DNA from: Mimachlamys varia
Taxonomy: Eukaryota; Mollusca; Bivalvia; Pectinida; Pectinidae
NCBI GenBank assembly: GCA_947623455.1
Contig: OX392527.1
Span: 63,935,115 to 63,999,114 of the forward strand
Length of the DNA stretch: 64,000 nt
Direction: 5' to 3'
Within the stretch, counting starts at the first letter, position 1. Each line of letters begins with the position of its first letter. The translations under genes were made by a program, and so were the position numbers. Below, one piece after another: positions 1 through 10,905 of this stretch. The notes beneath the pieces were generated by a model. It was given only the letters and a program-made list of their open reading frames with translations. It did no database searches and was not told the DNA's origin.

Positions 1-750
1 AGAAATCAAACATCAACCTCATAGAAACCACAAAGAAACAAGAGGAAACCACAAAAGGAGTTATGCATAAGCTTCCAGGGAACCGCAAAGAAACCATACA
101 TAAACCTCGTAGAAACCAAAAAAGACACCGAGACGAAACTGAAAAGGAACCACATAAAAATAACATAAAATCAATACAGAAATCTCAAAGAAGTTAAACA
201 TAAATTTAATAAAAAAAAAACACATTATAAACACGAGGAACCCACAAAGAAATCATAAATAAACCTCAAAGAATCCACAAAGAAGTCGTACATCAATATC
301 ATAGAAACCACAAGGAAGTCAAATATAAATTTCATAGAAACCACAAGGAAGTCGTACATAAACCTCACAGAAACCACATGGAAGTCGTACATAAACCTCA
401 CAGAAACCACAAAGAAGTCAAATATAAATTTCATAGAAACCACAAGGAAGTCAAATATAAATATCATAGAAACCACATGGAAGTCGTACATAAACATCAT
501 AGAAACCACAAGAAAGTCGTACATAAACCTCATAGAAACAACAGGGAAGTCGTACATAAACCTCATAGAAACCACAAGAAAATCAAATATAAATTTCATA
601 GAAACCACAAGAAAATCAAATATAAATTTCATAGAAACCACAAGAAAGTCGTGCATAAACATCATAGAAACCACAAAGAAATCATACATATATCTCACAG
701 AAACCACAAGGAAGTCGTACATAAATCTTATAGAAATTTTTAAGAATCTA
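1..750. repeat. 33-bp minisatellite array
   Basis: Direct repeats of about 33 bp recur with 'agaaaccacaaggaagtcgt' as the conserved part. They are cleanest from about 300 to 735 and more decayed from 1 to 300. Because 33 is a multiple of three and the unit lacks stops in some frames, both strands stay open (minus 225-773, plus 378-743) and would encode 11-residue repeats. I read these as chance translations, since no splice, start or domain context supports a protein. Confidence 0.9.
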
Positions 751-851
751 AGCAGAAATAACATAAGCATCACACAAACACTCTGATTCTACACAGGAAG
801 TAATTACCGAGGGCGGCCAGCAGAACACCCCACTTTGTCACATTATATTGA

Positions 852-946
852 CACAGAGCACGGGCGCTCGAATCTTGACCCCGCCCCCTAAGGGTATTTG
901 GCGAGTAAAGGGGGCGGGGTCCAGATTCGAGCGCCCGTGCACAGAG
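852..946. mobile_element. 81-bp GC-rich palindromic element with 7-bp direct flanks
   Basis: Arms 858-889 and 909-940 are 32 bp, inverted and differ at one base; the spacer is about 19 bp. The arms are very GC-rich in an AT-rich region. The direct repeat 'cacagag' flanks it (852-858 and 940-946), which looks like a target-site duplication. Seen: palindrome and flanks. Inferred: a tiny non-autonomous palindromic transposon; no family is recognised. Confidence 0.6.
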
Positions 947-1983
947 TGAGTGTCAAAGGAGACAGTAAGAAGGAGAACGTTGTTCAGAAAGAATATGTCC
1001 CCAATTTAGTCGCCTCTTACGACCATGCAATGGGGGCAGCAGGTACTGTTTTAAATCCTATCTGCAGCGCAGCCAAGATATCACCCTGGAATGATCTTGT
1101 CTGTTACACGTGGTAAGACGTACATTACAAAATAGAAACCAAATATAAAAACAATACTGATACGAAGAGTAAATATCGCATTATTTTTTATCCCTCCCCC
1201 TCCTCACTTTCCCCAAACCAAGCCCAAAAACACCCTACCAACACCAAAACGTCCACCCAACCTTAAGATAATCACATTCACGCTCTCTTGTGTGTCAAAC
1301 ATGACACTCTCAAGAAATGCAGGAATTGCAATGTTTCGATTTTTTAAGCCTGTTTGTTTACACGTTATTAATTATCTCTTTTCAAAGTCATCAGTCATCA
1401 TCATATAATATCATGTTTCTATACAAGACTGCAAATGTCATTTTATCAATTTTCCATGGTGTGTTTCTTGCTTTTTTGAGTTCAAAACTATAATCTCTCA
1501 GATGAAGATTATAGTGAATTCGTTATAGAATATTAAAGCGTCAAATCGTTTTTTCCTGATTAACAATGGTTTCAAACTAAAGATACATTGTCCGTCAAGA
1601 ATTGTGCACTCTGAAAACTTGGAAACTCGGAAAAGCGGAAAAATATTGGTTCATTTTCTAATTTTCTTCTATGGATTATTTCTTTTGAGGTTTCAGTTAC
1701 GTTCAAGTCTCGTTTTAATCTCATTTAAAGATTTTGTGCTAAATTGCAATTTTGATCAATTTATGCATCTGAAAATTGTGCCAAAATTATATGTGTCCGT
1801 TACGTTCTTGGTAGACTTTTTATGCATGAAATTTAAAACAAAATGCCAATTCGGCGGCAATTTTTAAAATCCGTAATCCTGTGTAATGTTTGCACTTTGC
1901 GAAAGGCCGAAATTTTACCTTTATCTCTTAAAAACATCAGTGTTTCGTCATTTTTAATTATAGCAAGCTCATTTCTGCTGTTC
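947..1983. other. No gene recognised
   Basis: AT-rich sequence without convincing exons. A short open frame at 898-1116 overlaps the palindrome and has no domain I recognise. The frame at 1604-1867 is T-rich and looks like chance. Confidence 0.5.
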
Positions 1984-2121
1984 AATTTTGCCCCTAGCAT
2001 CACTGAAGAGTCCTAGGAGGACGAAACAGCTGAATGATGCAGTTTAATTCATTTTTCCGGCAAACTGTATCTATTACTAAATTTAAGAGGTGCAGCATTA
2101 TGTGTGTGTTACGTGATCTTT
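1984..2121 (+). mobile_element. HH element copy, 5'-truncated just upstream of the ribozyme
   Basis: Homology to the other HH copies runs from 'ttttgcccctagcatcact' to the shared 3' end 'gtgtgttacgtgatc'. The usual ~220-bp upstream body is missing. It contains a hammerhead at 1997-2040 whose closing base of stem III is mutated (see the ribozyme entry). Confidence 0.8.
1997..2040 (+). ncRNA. Hammerhead ribozyme (type I), probably inactive
   Basis: Stem I GCATCA (1997-2002) pairs with TGATGC (2035-2040). Core CTGAAGA is at 2003-2009. Stem II GTCCT/AGGAC is at 2010-2022 with loop AGG, followed by core GAA at 2023-2025. Stem III should read ACAG/CTGT but here ends CTGA, so the base equivalent to U16.1 next to the cleavage site is A. 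That change should abolish cleavage. Confidence 0.75.
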
Positions 2122-2784
2122 ATAATATTCAATATTATAGAAATATTGTGAAACAAATTGGATAATTGTAAAAATTTGGTATTTGTTTCTTATATTTTGT
2201 GTAACTGGAGCACTTTTTATTTTTGAGCCCCAAATTGTGAAAAATAATACAAATAGTATAGGGACAAAAAATGAAGCACGCTAACCTTCATTTTTATGAC
2301 GGTCTTAGACAGAAAACCCTTTTTTCTTTTCATCCGCTAAATATTAACAAAAGTTTAATTTTGGATCACAAATTCGGAAGATATAATCAGAAGGTATTGT
2401 ATGAAAATGTCCTGCAATTGGTCAAAACCACGTGGAAATTCACTTACAATCTCTAATTGTGTCACAATAAAGGTTTATTTTACCGATCATAGCACAAACA
2501 TCAGCACATTGACAAATCATTATCTTTGCATTTTCTGTCATGCCATGAACTCATTTCTCCAAAAATGTATACGAGAAAAAAGGTTTAATGCAGGATTGAT
2601 TTCTCAGAAGAATACACCCTTAAGAGATGATAAGATAAGGTGCATTTTTTCTAAAGTGCACATTCGCAAGAGTTTGATACAATTTTGTAGGTTCGGTGAT
2701 CTTTTCAAGTTTTGTTTTATGCACAAGCATACATTCTTAGTTCAAGCCGACAGTCTTGTTATATGCTGAAATTAATGCTCAGTG

Positions 2785-2900
2785 CTTTCTTTGAGGACGT
2801 GACATTTACATGGATGAGACCTATTACACAATACGCAAGCAACAAAAGACAATAACTCTTCCGGAACACCTGGTCTTATCCGTTTGTACCATTTCAAGGG
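2785..2900 (-). mobile_element. FB arm fragment
   Basis: Degenerate minus-strand match to the FB foldback family, including 'ctcttccggaacacctggtc' and the 'gaggacgtgacatttacatgg'-like block. Only part of one arm remains. Confidence 0.6.
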
Positions 2901-3016
2901 TATGGGTACATTGTGACGTCACAGTTTTCGTATTTTTTTTCATAGAGGTATAAAAAAGCCATATTCTGCATAGAATCAATGGAAAATCATTTATTTATTT
3001 TTGGTTGTTGACTCAC

Positions 3017-3151
3017 CAGATTCGCTGCTCGAGTCTACTGAACAAGAGGTGATGCTACTGTCATCCTCATCGTCGTCATCGTCGTCATCGTCATCATCGT
3101 TGTCGTTAGCAGAACCTCGTTTTCCTAATCTGTGAGATTCTGTTGAGTAAC
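3017..3151 (-). CDS. Candidate internal exon encoding an Asp-rich acidic segment
   Basis: On the minus strand a pyrimidine-rich tract ending 'tatttgcag' precedes base 3151, and a strong donor GTGAGT (3016-3011) follows base 3017. This delimits a 135-bp exon with symmetric phase: two bases complete a codon, then 44 open codons, then one base. The peptide runs Y-S-T-E-S-H-R-L-G-K-R-G-S-A-N, then about ten consecutive Asp with a following Glu, then a Ser-rich stretch ending in SSSES. The acidic run comes from a GAT/GAC trinucleotide tract, so partly repetitive DNA could mimic coding. No domain is recognised and neighbouring exons were not found. The good splice signals and open phase are the main support. 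A chance open frame over a CATCGT-type microsatellite is the alternative. Confidence 0.45.
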
Positions 3152-3397
3152 CTGCAAATAAAGAAGTAATGAATCAGAACTCTATTTTCTTATGACAGTA
3201 TCTATCATCCTATGGCATTGCCAAAATATAACCCTGCCAAATTCAGTTGGCATTTATCTAAATTATGGATGCAATGGACCGAGCTTACACGGTAAAGACA
3301 TGATTTAAACTAAATACCTAATTATAAAAAGTTCAATTTAATACCTGTATGAGGAGCAAATTTATTTAAATGCTATAACAAAGGGTATATAAATCCA

Positions 3398-3772
3398 AAA
3401 GATGTAGTAACACACACATGTGTTGCACCTTTTAAATTATGTAATATATACAGTTTGCAAAAAAAATGATTTAAACTGCACCATATTGCTGTTGCGTCCT
3501 CCTAGGACTCTTCAGTGATGCTAGGGGCCAAAAGGTGGGGATCCAAAATTTTTGAACTAATGTAGAAGCAGAAGGGTCAGGTGCGTAACTTTAGAATGAA
3601 TTTAGAAGTAAAATTAAACTAGTTTTGTATAATTTCAAGTCGTGTACTAAGAAAATGTGTATATTATGTACCCTGCCACTACCCAAATGAGATAAACTGG
3701 TGCTATTGCGGCTCCAGCAAACCTCGGGGGGGGGGGGGGGGGGGAATAAAAAAATCCACCAGCATAGTCTGC
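3398..3772 (-). mobile_element. HH element copy, near full length
   Basis: Minus-strand copy with the 3' end at 3398-3401 and the 5' region reaching about 3772 ('aaaatccaccagcatagtct'). A run of about 18 G (3726-3744) interrupts the 5' part. The ribozyme at about 3478-3521 has stems I and II but core GAA is changed to GCA, and stem III is also altered, so it is predicted dead. Confidence 0.8.
3726..3744 (+). repeat. Poly-G tract
   Basis: About 18 consecutive G residues inside the 5' part of the HH copy. It is a possible sequencing-length uncertainty. Confidence 0.9.
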
Positions 3773-3786
3773 CACCCCCTATTATT

Positions 3787-3830
3787 AAAGATGACGTAAC
3801 ACACACATATACTGCACCTTTTAAATTAAA
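3787..3830 (-). mobile_element. HH element 3'-end fragment
   Basis: It repeats the 3' terminal block ('gatgacgtaacacacacata', 'ctgcaccttttaaatt') immediately upstream, in the minus sense, of the fuller copy at 3398-3772. It could be a second insertion or the remains of a dimeric copy. Confidence 0.65.
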
Positions 3831-4334
3831 CAAGTAAATTTCCTCATCGTGTGCTATAAACACTTGAGAGAATAACAACATTGCTGTTTTGAGCTACATA
3901 TACAATGTACGGTATACATAAGCTAATTGTTCCTTCCTGGAATAGGCATTTTGTGCATGTTTTGCTGAAATTACCGAACACCTTGGCAAAGTATAATATT
4001 ATGTCAAAAGCAAAGTTCATGTTCAACTATGATACACACCAACAATGAATTAAGTTACTCCCGAAATGGTGATTAATAAGCTTGGTAAAATATCACTCGA
4101 TATGGGTCACTCATACGATGACCCATAAATAGCTTTTAATAATAACCCTAACGGTCAAAGATCTCCACTGTAGAATACATTACGGCCAGGGAAAGTTCAC
4201 GCAAACACGTCCATGATTAGTAGAATATCTGCGCTTGGTTGCTATATCGCTACAAAACCACCAATAATAACATGCCACCGAATCATATTACATCAACAAT
4301 CAGAGAATGCATGTACCGAAGCGTGAACAAAACT

Positions 4335-4560
4335 ATAATCAGTACTCAAAATCGATTAAAGAAGGGGCAAAATGCAATCAAAAGGGAAAGATGTACATAG
4401 AGACTCCTGCAAACGCACCAGAGAATAGGACCAGGTGTTCCGGAGAGCAAGCGTCTTCTGCTTCATCGACAACACCCGCCATGTAAATCTTTGTCACATC
4501 CAAGTAAACATCAAAATGAAAACCAAATTTATTAACAACGGGTGAAACTGGATTTGCAGT
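4335..4560 (+). mobile_element. FB arm
   Basis: Plus-strand FB arm with 'actcaaaatcgattaaa', 'accaggtgttccgga' and 'cttctgcttcatcgacaaca'. Its terminal end is lost. About 80% similarity to the copy at 23.6 kb by eye. Confidence 0.8.
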
Positions 4561-6220
4561 AGTGTTAATAAGATACATGTCAGAATTAGGGAAAAGACGG
4601 GTTTTTCCCCCATATATTTGTTGATGCATTTTATTTTAATTCAGACCTTATTAAAACCAGACATTCATTTCAATAGTCTGACTTTAGGATAGGTAGGCAA
4701 TGAATCTCAATAGAAATAAATTTATTACCTGTTTATTTCAATAGATGACAAGCTAGATTATTGCGTACACGTAACTATAGAATGTAATTGTTATTTCCCA
4801 AATCGTCTGGATTTAATAGAAAAGGAGAAAATGAGATTTTAACGGAAGGAGCTCTTTACTCCTGCAATTGTTAGATTAAACACATGTTAACCTTAATAAT
4901 CCCGGTTCTTTGATACAAAGTGCAATGAACTCAAATGATGATGATATGTCTGCGTTTTTTTTTTAATTTTATATATACGTAAACAAACATAATTGACGTT
5001 AGATATTTGGCAATCAGACCTTTAAAGTACAAGTGAAGCTTCAAGCTGGATTTGAAACATTCAGAGTAAAAGCCTTAATTTCCCTGCTCTCTATAATATA
5101 CATTGCCCAGTTCGTACAGTACTTAACAGCGAATTAAAACAAAACAATTTCAATGTACTTAAAGTGAGAATTATTACATGTTAAATGTAGACTGACGTAA
5201 TCTTACGGATTTTGGTTATCCTTCGGAAAGTGCAATTTGAGTATAGAGCATAAAACAATCGTGGATTTAGTGCTGGAGTTTATGGGTTATATCGCATTAT
5301 GATGGGATACTATGGCGTCTCAGAGGTAATCTTATTTCCCGGTGTATGGTTTCTAAAATTGATTACGTAGCATTGGTTTGATACAAAAGAAGTCAGCAAA
5401 GCTTTCTAATTTGCACATACTGTTGCAATATAACCATAGATTCCTTCATTATTGTAGGTTTTGAATTTCAATGTTCAGCGAAAGTTGCTCTATAAACTCC
5501 CAAGCCGCAGCGTAAAATCATTCAGAAAAGATTTAACGAGATTTAAAAGTTTAATATTATTAAACCTAGAGTAACTGGCCATGAGGGAGTATAAACGTAG
5601 AGCGCTAGTATAAGTATTCTGAGAATGTTCGTTTTTTATGAATACTTTCATTTGTTATTGCACCACATTTAGATGGTCGAGTCTTGGGTAATTGGATCTA
5701 AGTCGCATTCACGCAATTTTCAAAAACAGAAACAAATATGGTTTAATGTACAGAAGCAAGACTGAGAAACAGTCCATTTAAGGAGGCCACCACGTGCGTT
5801 ATGAAGCCATGTAAAGTCAATAATTTGAAGGAGTTCTATAGCAGGAATTAATCAGCATGTGCCCCAGGTGCTTTTAGAAATTACTTCAAAATGAATAACC
5901 AATAATTCCAAAACAATCAATCGATTGATCCTAAGTCGACATGAAACTGTTAAGAGAAAAAAAGCACCACAATGTAAAGAAAATTGATCATAAAAGCAGA
6001 AAAAAAATTATTAAATGCAGTTTATTTCATCATTTCTAAGAATATAAAATTATTTTAATCAGTTTTAAGGATCTGTTCGTGGCTCTTGAAAAAAAATTGA
6101 TATTAAAATCAAGCCATGATCAATAGCTAGAAAAACATGCTAGGATGGGCACAATCGGTACAGACCCCGATATAATCGACTATTAAGAACACATTTCATT
6201 AAAGGGCTTACGGAGATTTA
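4561..6220. other. No feature recognised
   Basis: AT-rich, non-repetitive as far as can be seen within this window. No open frame with coding character and no tRNA or repeat block. Confidence 0.4.
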
Positions 6221-6224
6221 AGGT

Positions 6225-6450
6225 TCTCACTTTAAGGACGTGACATTTACTTGGAAGCGATCTAGAGTTACATGGTGAGTGATGCCGACGAAGTAGAAGA
6301 CGGTTTATCTTCAGGAACACCTGGTTATTTCTTTTCCTTTTTCAAGGATCTCCCTGTATATCTTTTTTTCATATTCTGTCCCTATCTTAATCGAATATGA
6401 GTTCGGATTGTGAATATTTGTTGACGAAATGTTATTCTCAATTTTTTGAT
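6225..6450 (-). mobile_element. FB arm
   Basis: Minus-strand arm running from the 'ggacgtgacatttacttgg' block to the terminal region near 'gttgacgaaatgttattctc'. It faces the plus-strand arm at 6790, so terminal ends point toward each other. This suggests two separate insertions rather than one element. Confidence 0.7.
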
Positions 6451-6789
6451 TAGTCATATTTCTATGGATTATCATTTATACATATAGATGCATAGTTTAT
6501 TGCTCTCTACACTGAAGTGCGTTGAAGTATCTGATATTGAGTCCTCCCACAAATGTTTGGTCATTCTTTATAGACAGCCAATGAAAAGCTTCGGCAATCC
6601 AGACCGCATGTAGCGTTTTCTTTCGGCCGGTATCATATTACAATGATGACATCAAAGGGAGCTGCTGGGTTGACGAAAGAGCAGCTTTACTCCAGATTTG
6701 TTAGCTCACATCAATCACTAAACAATTGGTTAACTTATGTATATAACGACCCATCTATCAACAGCTAAATTTTTAATTTACATGAAGAC

Positions 6790-7075
6790 ACTTGTAAAAG
6801 TACACGAGAATAGGACCTGGTGTTCCGGAAGAGTAAGCGTCTTCTGCTTCATTGACGATTACCGCCATGTGAATCTTGGTCACATTCAATTAAGCATCAT
6901 GTCCTCGAAATGAGAACCGAGTCATTGTCAATCACAACAAGTAAACAGACTAATGAGCATACTCAAAAACGTGCATCTTCATATCACTTAAAAAAGATAC
7001 AGAACATTTTTCAATGAGACAAAGATGGCGACCATAAAACTTGCAAAGGTATATGAGCTTTTTAGGTAGACTACC
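6790..7075 (+). mobile_element. FB arm, inner part
   Basis: Plus-strand match from 'gtaaaagtacacgagaatag' through 'gagacaaagatggcgaccat' to 'aaacttgcaaagg'. The outer ~110 bp of the arm are absent. Confidence 0.8.
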
Positions 7076-7624
7076 TTTTCACCAGGCCTATACACAAAAC
7101 TGAGCACGGTGACATTTTGACAATATGGTGTTTTGTATTAGTACTGCTTTTAAACCGAACAAGCTGATCAAGTTAAATTCATGGACAATAGTTGATTCAA
7201 ACTGACGACTACAAATCCCGTTTATGGACATTCCAAGAAAGGACGAACATGTGCAGAAATCATCCAGGGGCACACTTTTTCAAATTTCATGGGTGTGTCA
7301 AGTACATGCCAGGACAATTTAGGTCGTCCAGTGTTTATGCCCAGAGACATTGTAAATGCAGACAGTTGCAGTAATCATCATAACTCTGAAGAGAGCGTTG
7401 CGGCAGTATGTACAGGGTGTGGTTTATTATAACTTCTTCCTACATATTCGCCAGATTTTAATTCCTTAGAAAACTGTTTTTCTAAAAATCAAAAAAGCTA
7501 ATACTAGCTTTAAGCGAGTCAGACTTCGAGGATTATACCAGTTTACAGGATGGTTCTTAAAACAATAATACTAATTATTCGAGGTTCTTTTATATCGCTT
7601 TATCATACCCTGAAGGTCGCCTCA

Positions 7625-7902
7625 AAGTGGTTCACAGATTATTATCCGTGGTTATAGGGCCTTAGCAACCAGCCAGTATCGTTCTCAACCCCCTGGGGAG
7701 CATACAACCGGTGCTACCATCTTATCGCTCACAGCTAGCATTCTACAATTTCAAGCACTGCCCAACTACAGTTGAGTAGACTTGAACAAGCGGAGTAAAG
7801 TATCTTGCTCTAGAATACAACACATGAGACGTGACCGGGACTCGAACTCACAACCCTTCGATCACGAGCCCGGCGTCCTACCACTGGACCATCGTGCCTA
7901 TA
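7625..7902 (-). mobile_element. tRNA-derived SINE (GGCACGATGG-type head)
   Basis: The reverse complement of 7831-7900 reads like a tRNA 5'-to-T-arm: A-box-like 'tggtccagtggtagga' and B-box-like 'gagttcgagtcccgg'. An AT-to-mixed body continues to about 7625. A second head of the same type lies at 13441-13512. The anticodon stem does not pair, so this is a SINE and not a working tRNA gene. Confidence 0.65.
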
Positions 7903-8010
7903 AAGGAGATGTAAACAATAATATAGCTACTGTTATTTCGTTTTTCCTCACCCTTTCCTTTTTCCTGTATGAACATTTGAGTAAATGTCACGTCCTCAAA
8001 GTAAGAACTT

Positions 8011-9290
8011 GGGCAAATAAAGCATAGCTTTACGGTAAACTAATATATCAAAGTTTGATGAGATATTTTCCAGCAAGGTGGAATAAATTAAACAGTTCTT
8101 TTCTGTAAACACCATACACCTCACATTTCTTTTTTCTTAATGCTTTATAAGACATTGACAATGACTTATTTAAAATATTAAGGATTTGGATTTTAGCTGA
8201 CTGCATAAAAAGGAGAAGATTGCACAGTTATTGGAATAGAAATCAAATATTTGCGCAATATAACATTTCAATTTACCTCAATCACAGTTTGCGAAAAAAT
8301 ATATTGTACACAATCGCTTTAAATTATTAAGATAGATAGAAAAAATGAGTGAATAAAACAATTGTCCAATAAAAAAAAATCGAACAAGAGAAGAATTTGA
8401 AAAAAATCATAACTAATTGCCGATGTTAGCTGCCATTTAAAAAAAATCGATATCGTTTCATAAATGCATGCATAATTAAACATGGTCAAAAGCTAGTTTC
8501 TTAAGCGGAAACATACTATAAACCACACCATATTGTGTATTTGATGAAAATTTCAAATACACACACACAGATCATAAAAAGTCCATTTTAGGAATTTTAC
8601 AATCATTGCCAAAATAACGGTCGGATAAAAAAGTGTATTTCCCAAAATTTGAATGTACTCAAATGTCTAGTATATTATATTCTTATCCCTTCAATGCTCT
8701 CACAAATATACATAAATAACTGAAGCGCGATATTGCGTTACGCAACCAGGATTGGTGTTCCATATAACACTTTTATCGCCATGGTGATTACCAATAACGT
8801 CATCAGTGTCGGGTTGACACTATTATTGATATGTCACCAGAGTAAATCTTAGCTCTGGTGACAGAGCTTGATTATCTAACACACACAGAACTAAGCAAGG
8901 CACAATGACGATCTTCCTCCGAGTATGTTTTAGGAGACTGGTTTTGTTTGTTGGTTTGTTTTGTTTTTGCTTTGATGGAGCGGTTAAAGCAAAGGTCGAT
9001 AGGGCACTTGGTTTTCAGTTGGTTTTGTATTTATTCTACGGGGGAGGTGATGTTACAGTCAACGTCGGTAAGACGTTTTTTTGTTTTGTTTTACAGGGGG
9101 GGGGGGGAGGGGAGGGGGGGTGGTACCAACTAATTTCGATCAGGCTTTTTTGTATTTTTGGTTTGTATTTAAAGTGGAAGGGGTTGCTGTTAACATGTGA
9201 TTTTGAGCGCAAGCGAACATGCTAATAAGTCGTTTAAATATTATATAATGTATCAGTGTCATAAAACTGACTGTGAGCATTTATAGCAGC
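8011..9290. other. No gene recognised; G-rich tract near 9096-9122
   Basis: AT-rich sequence with homopolymer runs. The frames at 8905-9225 and 8948-9133 run through T- and G-rich low-complexity DNA and are not believable genes. Confidence 0.4.
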
Positions 9291-9294
9291 ATCG

Positions 9295-9480
9295 GTTCTA
9301 TGAAGCAGAAGACGATTATTCTTCCGGATCACCTGGTATTATTTTTTCTCTTGTTCTTTTACAAAGGTCTTTATGTGGATCTTTCCTTTTTACGCATTTT
9401 GTCCCTGGTTTAATCGACTTCGAGAGTTACAATTATGCTTTTATCGGCGCGTTGGTATTCTCTTTATTTTAGTCTTTGAC
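9295..9480 (-). mobile_element. FB arm, outer part
   Basis: Minus-strand FB arm including 'cttccggatcacctggta', 'ttaatcgacttcgag' and the terminal 'cgttggtattctctt'. Confidence 0.7.
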
Positions 9481-9559
9481 GAATGTGATTAATTGTTTAA
9501 TTTATTTCCAGGTCAAAAAAAAGATATATGATAAGAACAGCAGGGTTTTATTCAAAGGA

Positions 9560-9860
9560 CTTAAAATATCAGAGAACACCGAAGCGCATACAGAAGCATT
9601 ATTGGAACTATCCAAGTCGATTAAACTAGGGGCAAAATATAACAAAGGAAATATTTACATTGTAACCCTTGTTAAAGTACAAGATAATAAGATCAAGTAT
9701 TCCGGATAATTGAACGTCCTCTGCGTCATCGACGAGACCCTCAATCATTTCAAAATAAAATGAAACGTCCTCAAAGTAATCACTGAGACATCGTTCTCAA
9801 TCAAAACAAATACGCATAACAAAAAGAATATTCAAAAGCATCCAACTTCATATCATATAC
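9560..9860 (+). mobile_element. FB arm, diverged
   Basis: Starts with 'cagagaacaccgaagcg' (terminal sequence), then 'gattaaactaggggcaaaat' and later blocks up to 'caacttcatatcata'. Its terminal end faces that of the minus arm at 9295-9480 about 85 bp away. Confidence 0.75.
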
Positions 9861-10905
9861 CGGTATGGATACAGATTATAAAACTACGTTTGTTTTGGGA
9901 TTTTTAGGAGAATGGGTGTTTCTTGGTTGTGTCTTTTGATGGTTTTTAACTAATATAAGAGTTTAATTGTTTTATTGACAAAAAGTGACCTTCAACAATA
10001 TAAAATAACCAACAAAGAAAAAGAATTTAAGAGAAAATCAGCATAACGAAAAAGGTCATGAAATATAAAATTCAAACCTTCAATATTTTTTATAAATAAA
10101 ACTGAAAAAAATATCTGTATAGTCTTTATTATGCTTTTTCGGTATTTTATTTCCATCCATTAATATAATCCGATTTTGCAGAGGCAATCAACCTTGTTTG
10201 TCTTACAGATTTCAAAAACCTGTAAAGAATCCTTATACATGTACAAAGGAGGGGTAACCAAGCTTACAAGCCATAATAGTTGTTCCGCGATCACTGACTA
10301 TCTCCCAACATCTACTGTCAAAGGTCTGTGGATGGCAAATGACTCAGAGCAGCTCAAGGGTTTGTAATGCATGCTATTTGCATTTTGATGTAAAAATATA
10401 CAATTAGGGTCGATGGGCACGTGAGGAAACAACGTGCGGTGTCTATTACGCATAAACACATTGTTGGATACATGCAAGCTTACGTGCTCTTTGTAAACCC
10501 TTGACGTTTAATCAAGAAGAAATGAAAATATAACTGTCCGTCTAGACCCTTTTAGTGTCATTACCAATGAGCTGTGAAAACACCCATGCATCCTTGTACA
10601 TGTTTTATTGGCCAAATTACGTATCTAACCATCCTCGCACGCGCTAGGTGTTTATTTCATCGTGTCACGGATTCTCGTATTATCATGTTTACAAGCTTCA
10701 GACCGACCAGATAATTTTATCAACCGCAGTATCGTTTTTTTTTCCTTTTGTTCCGAAGCGTTATTGACGTAGAGGATCGCAAGAAAAGTTTTGTTCGATT
10801 GAGAGTCATATTACGTTCACAGCTTCTATAAGGTCATACATCTACGATACAGGAAAAAACAGTTTACCAATTTCAAGAACACTAAATCCGCTGTTAACCT
10901 GTGGA
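9861..10905. other. No confident feature
   Basis: A frame at 10176-10367 follows an acceptor-like 'gattttgcag', but the downstream boundary is unclear and the peptide is not recognised, so I do not call an exon. Confidence 0.35.

Noticed and set aside
1..750. CRISPR-like array
   Set aside because: The units are contiguous with no unique spacers, and the DNA is animal-like; the same applies to the other minisatellites.
225..773. Open frames on both strands in the minisatellite
   Set aside because: Both are explained by a 33-bp period without stops; the peptides are simple 11-residue repeats.
898..1116. 72-residue open frame after the palindrome
   Set aside because: Part of it is the palindrome arm, no domain is seen, and the ATG is not the reported start codon context of any recognised gene.
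7181..7375. Antisense/sense frame pair at 7.1-7.4 kb
   Set aside because: Short, with no splice context and no recognised motif.
8905..9225. 106-residue open frame
   Set aside because: It crosses a G-rich low-complexity tract and T-rich DNA and lacks coding character.
10176..10367. Possible exon after 'gattttgcag'
   Set aside because: The 3' boundary is ambiguous, the peptide is unrecognised, and composition matches the background.
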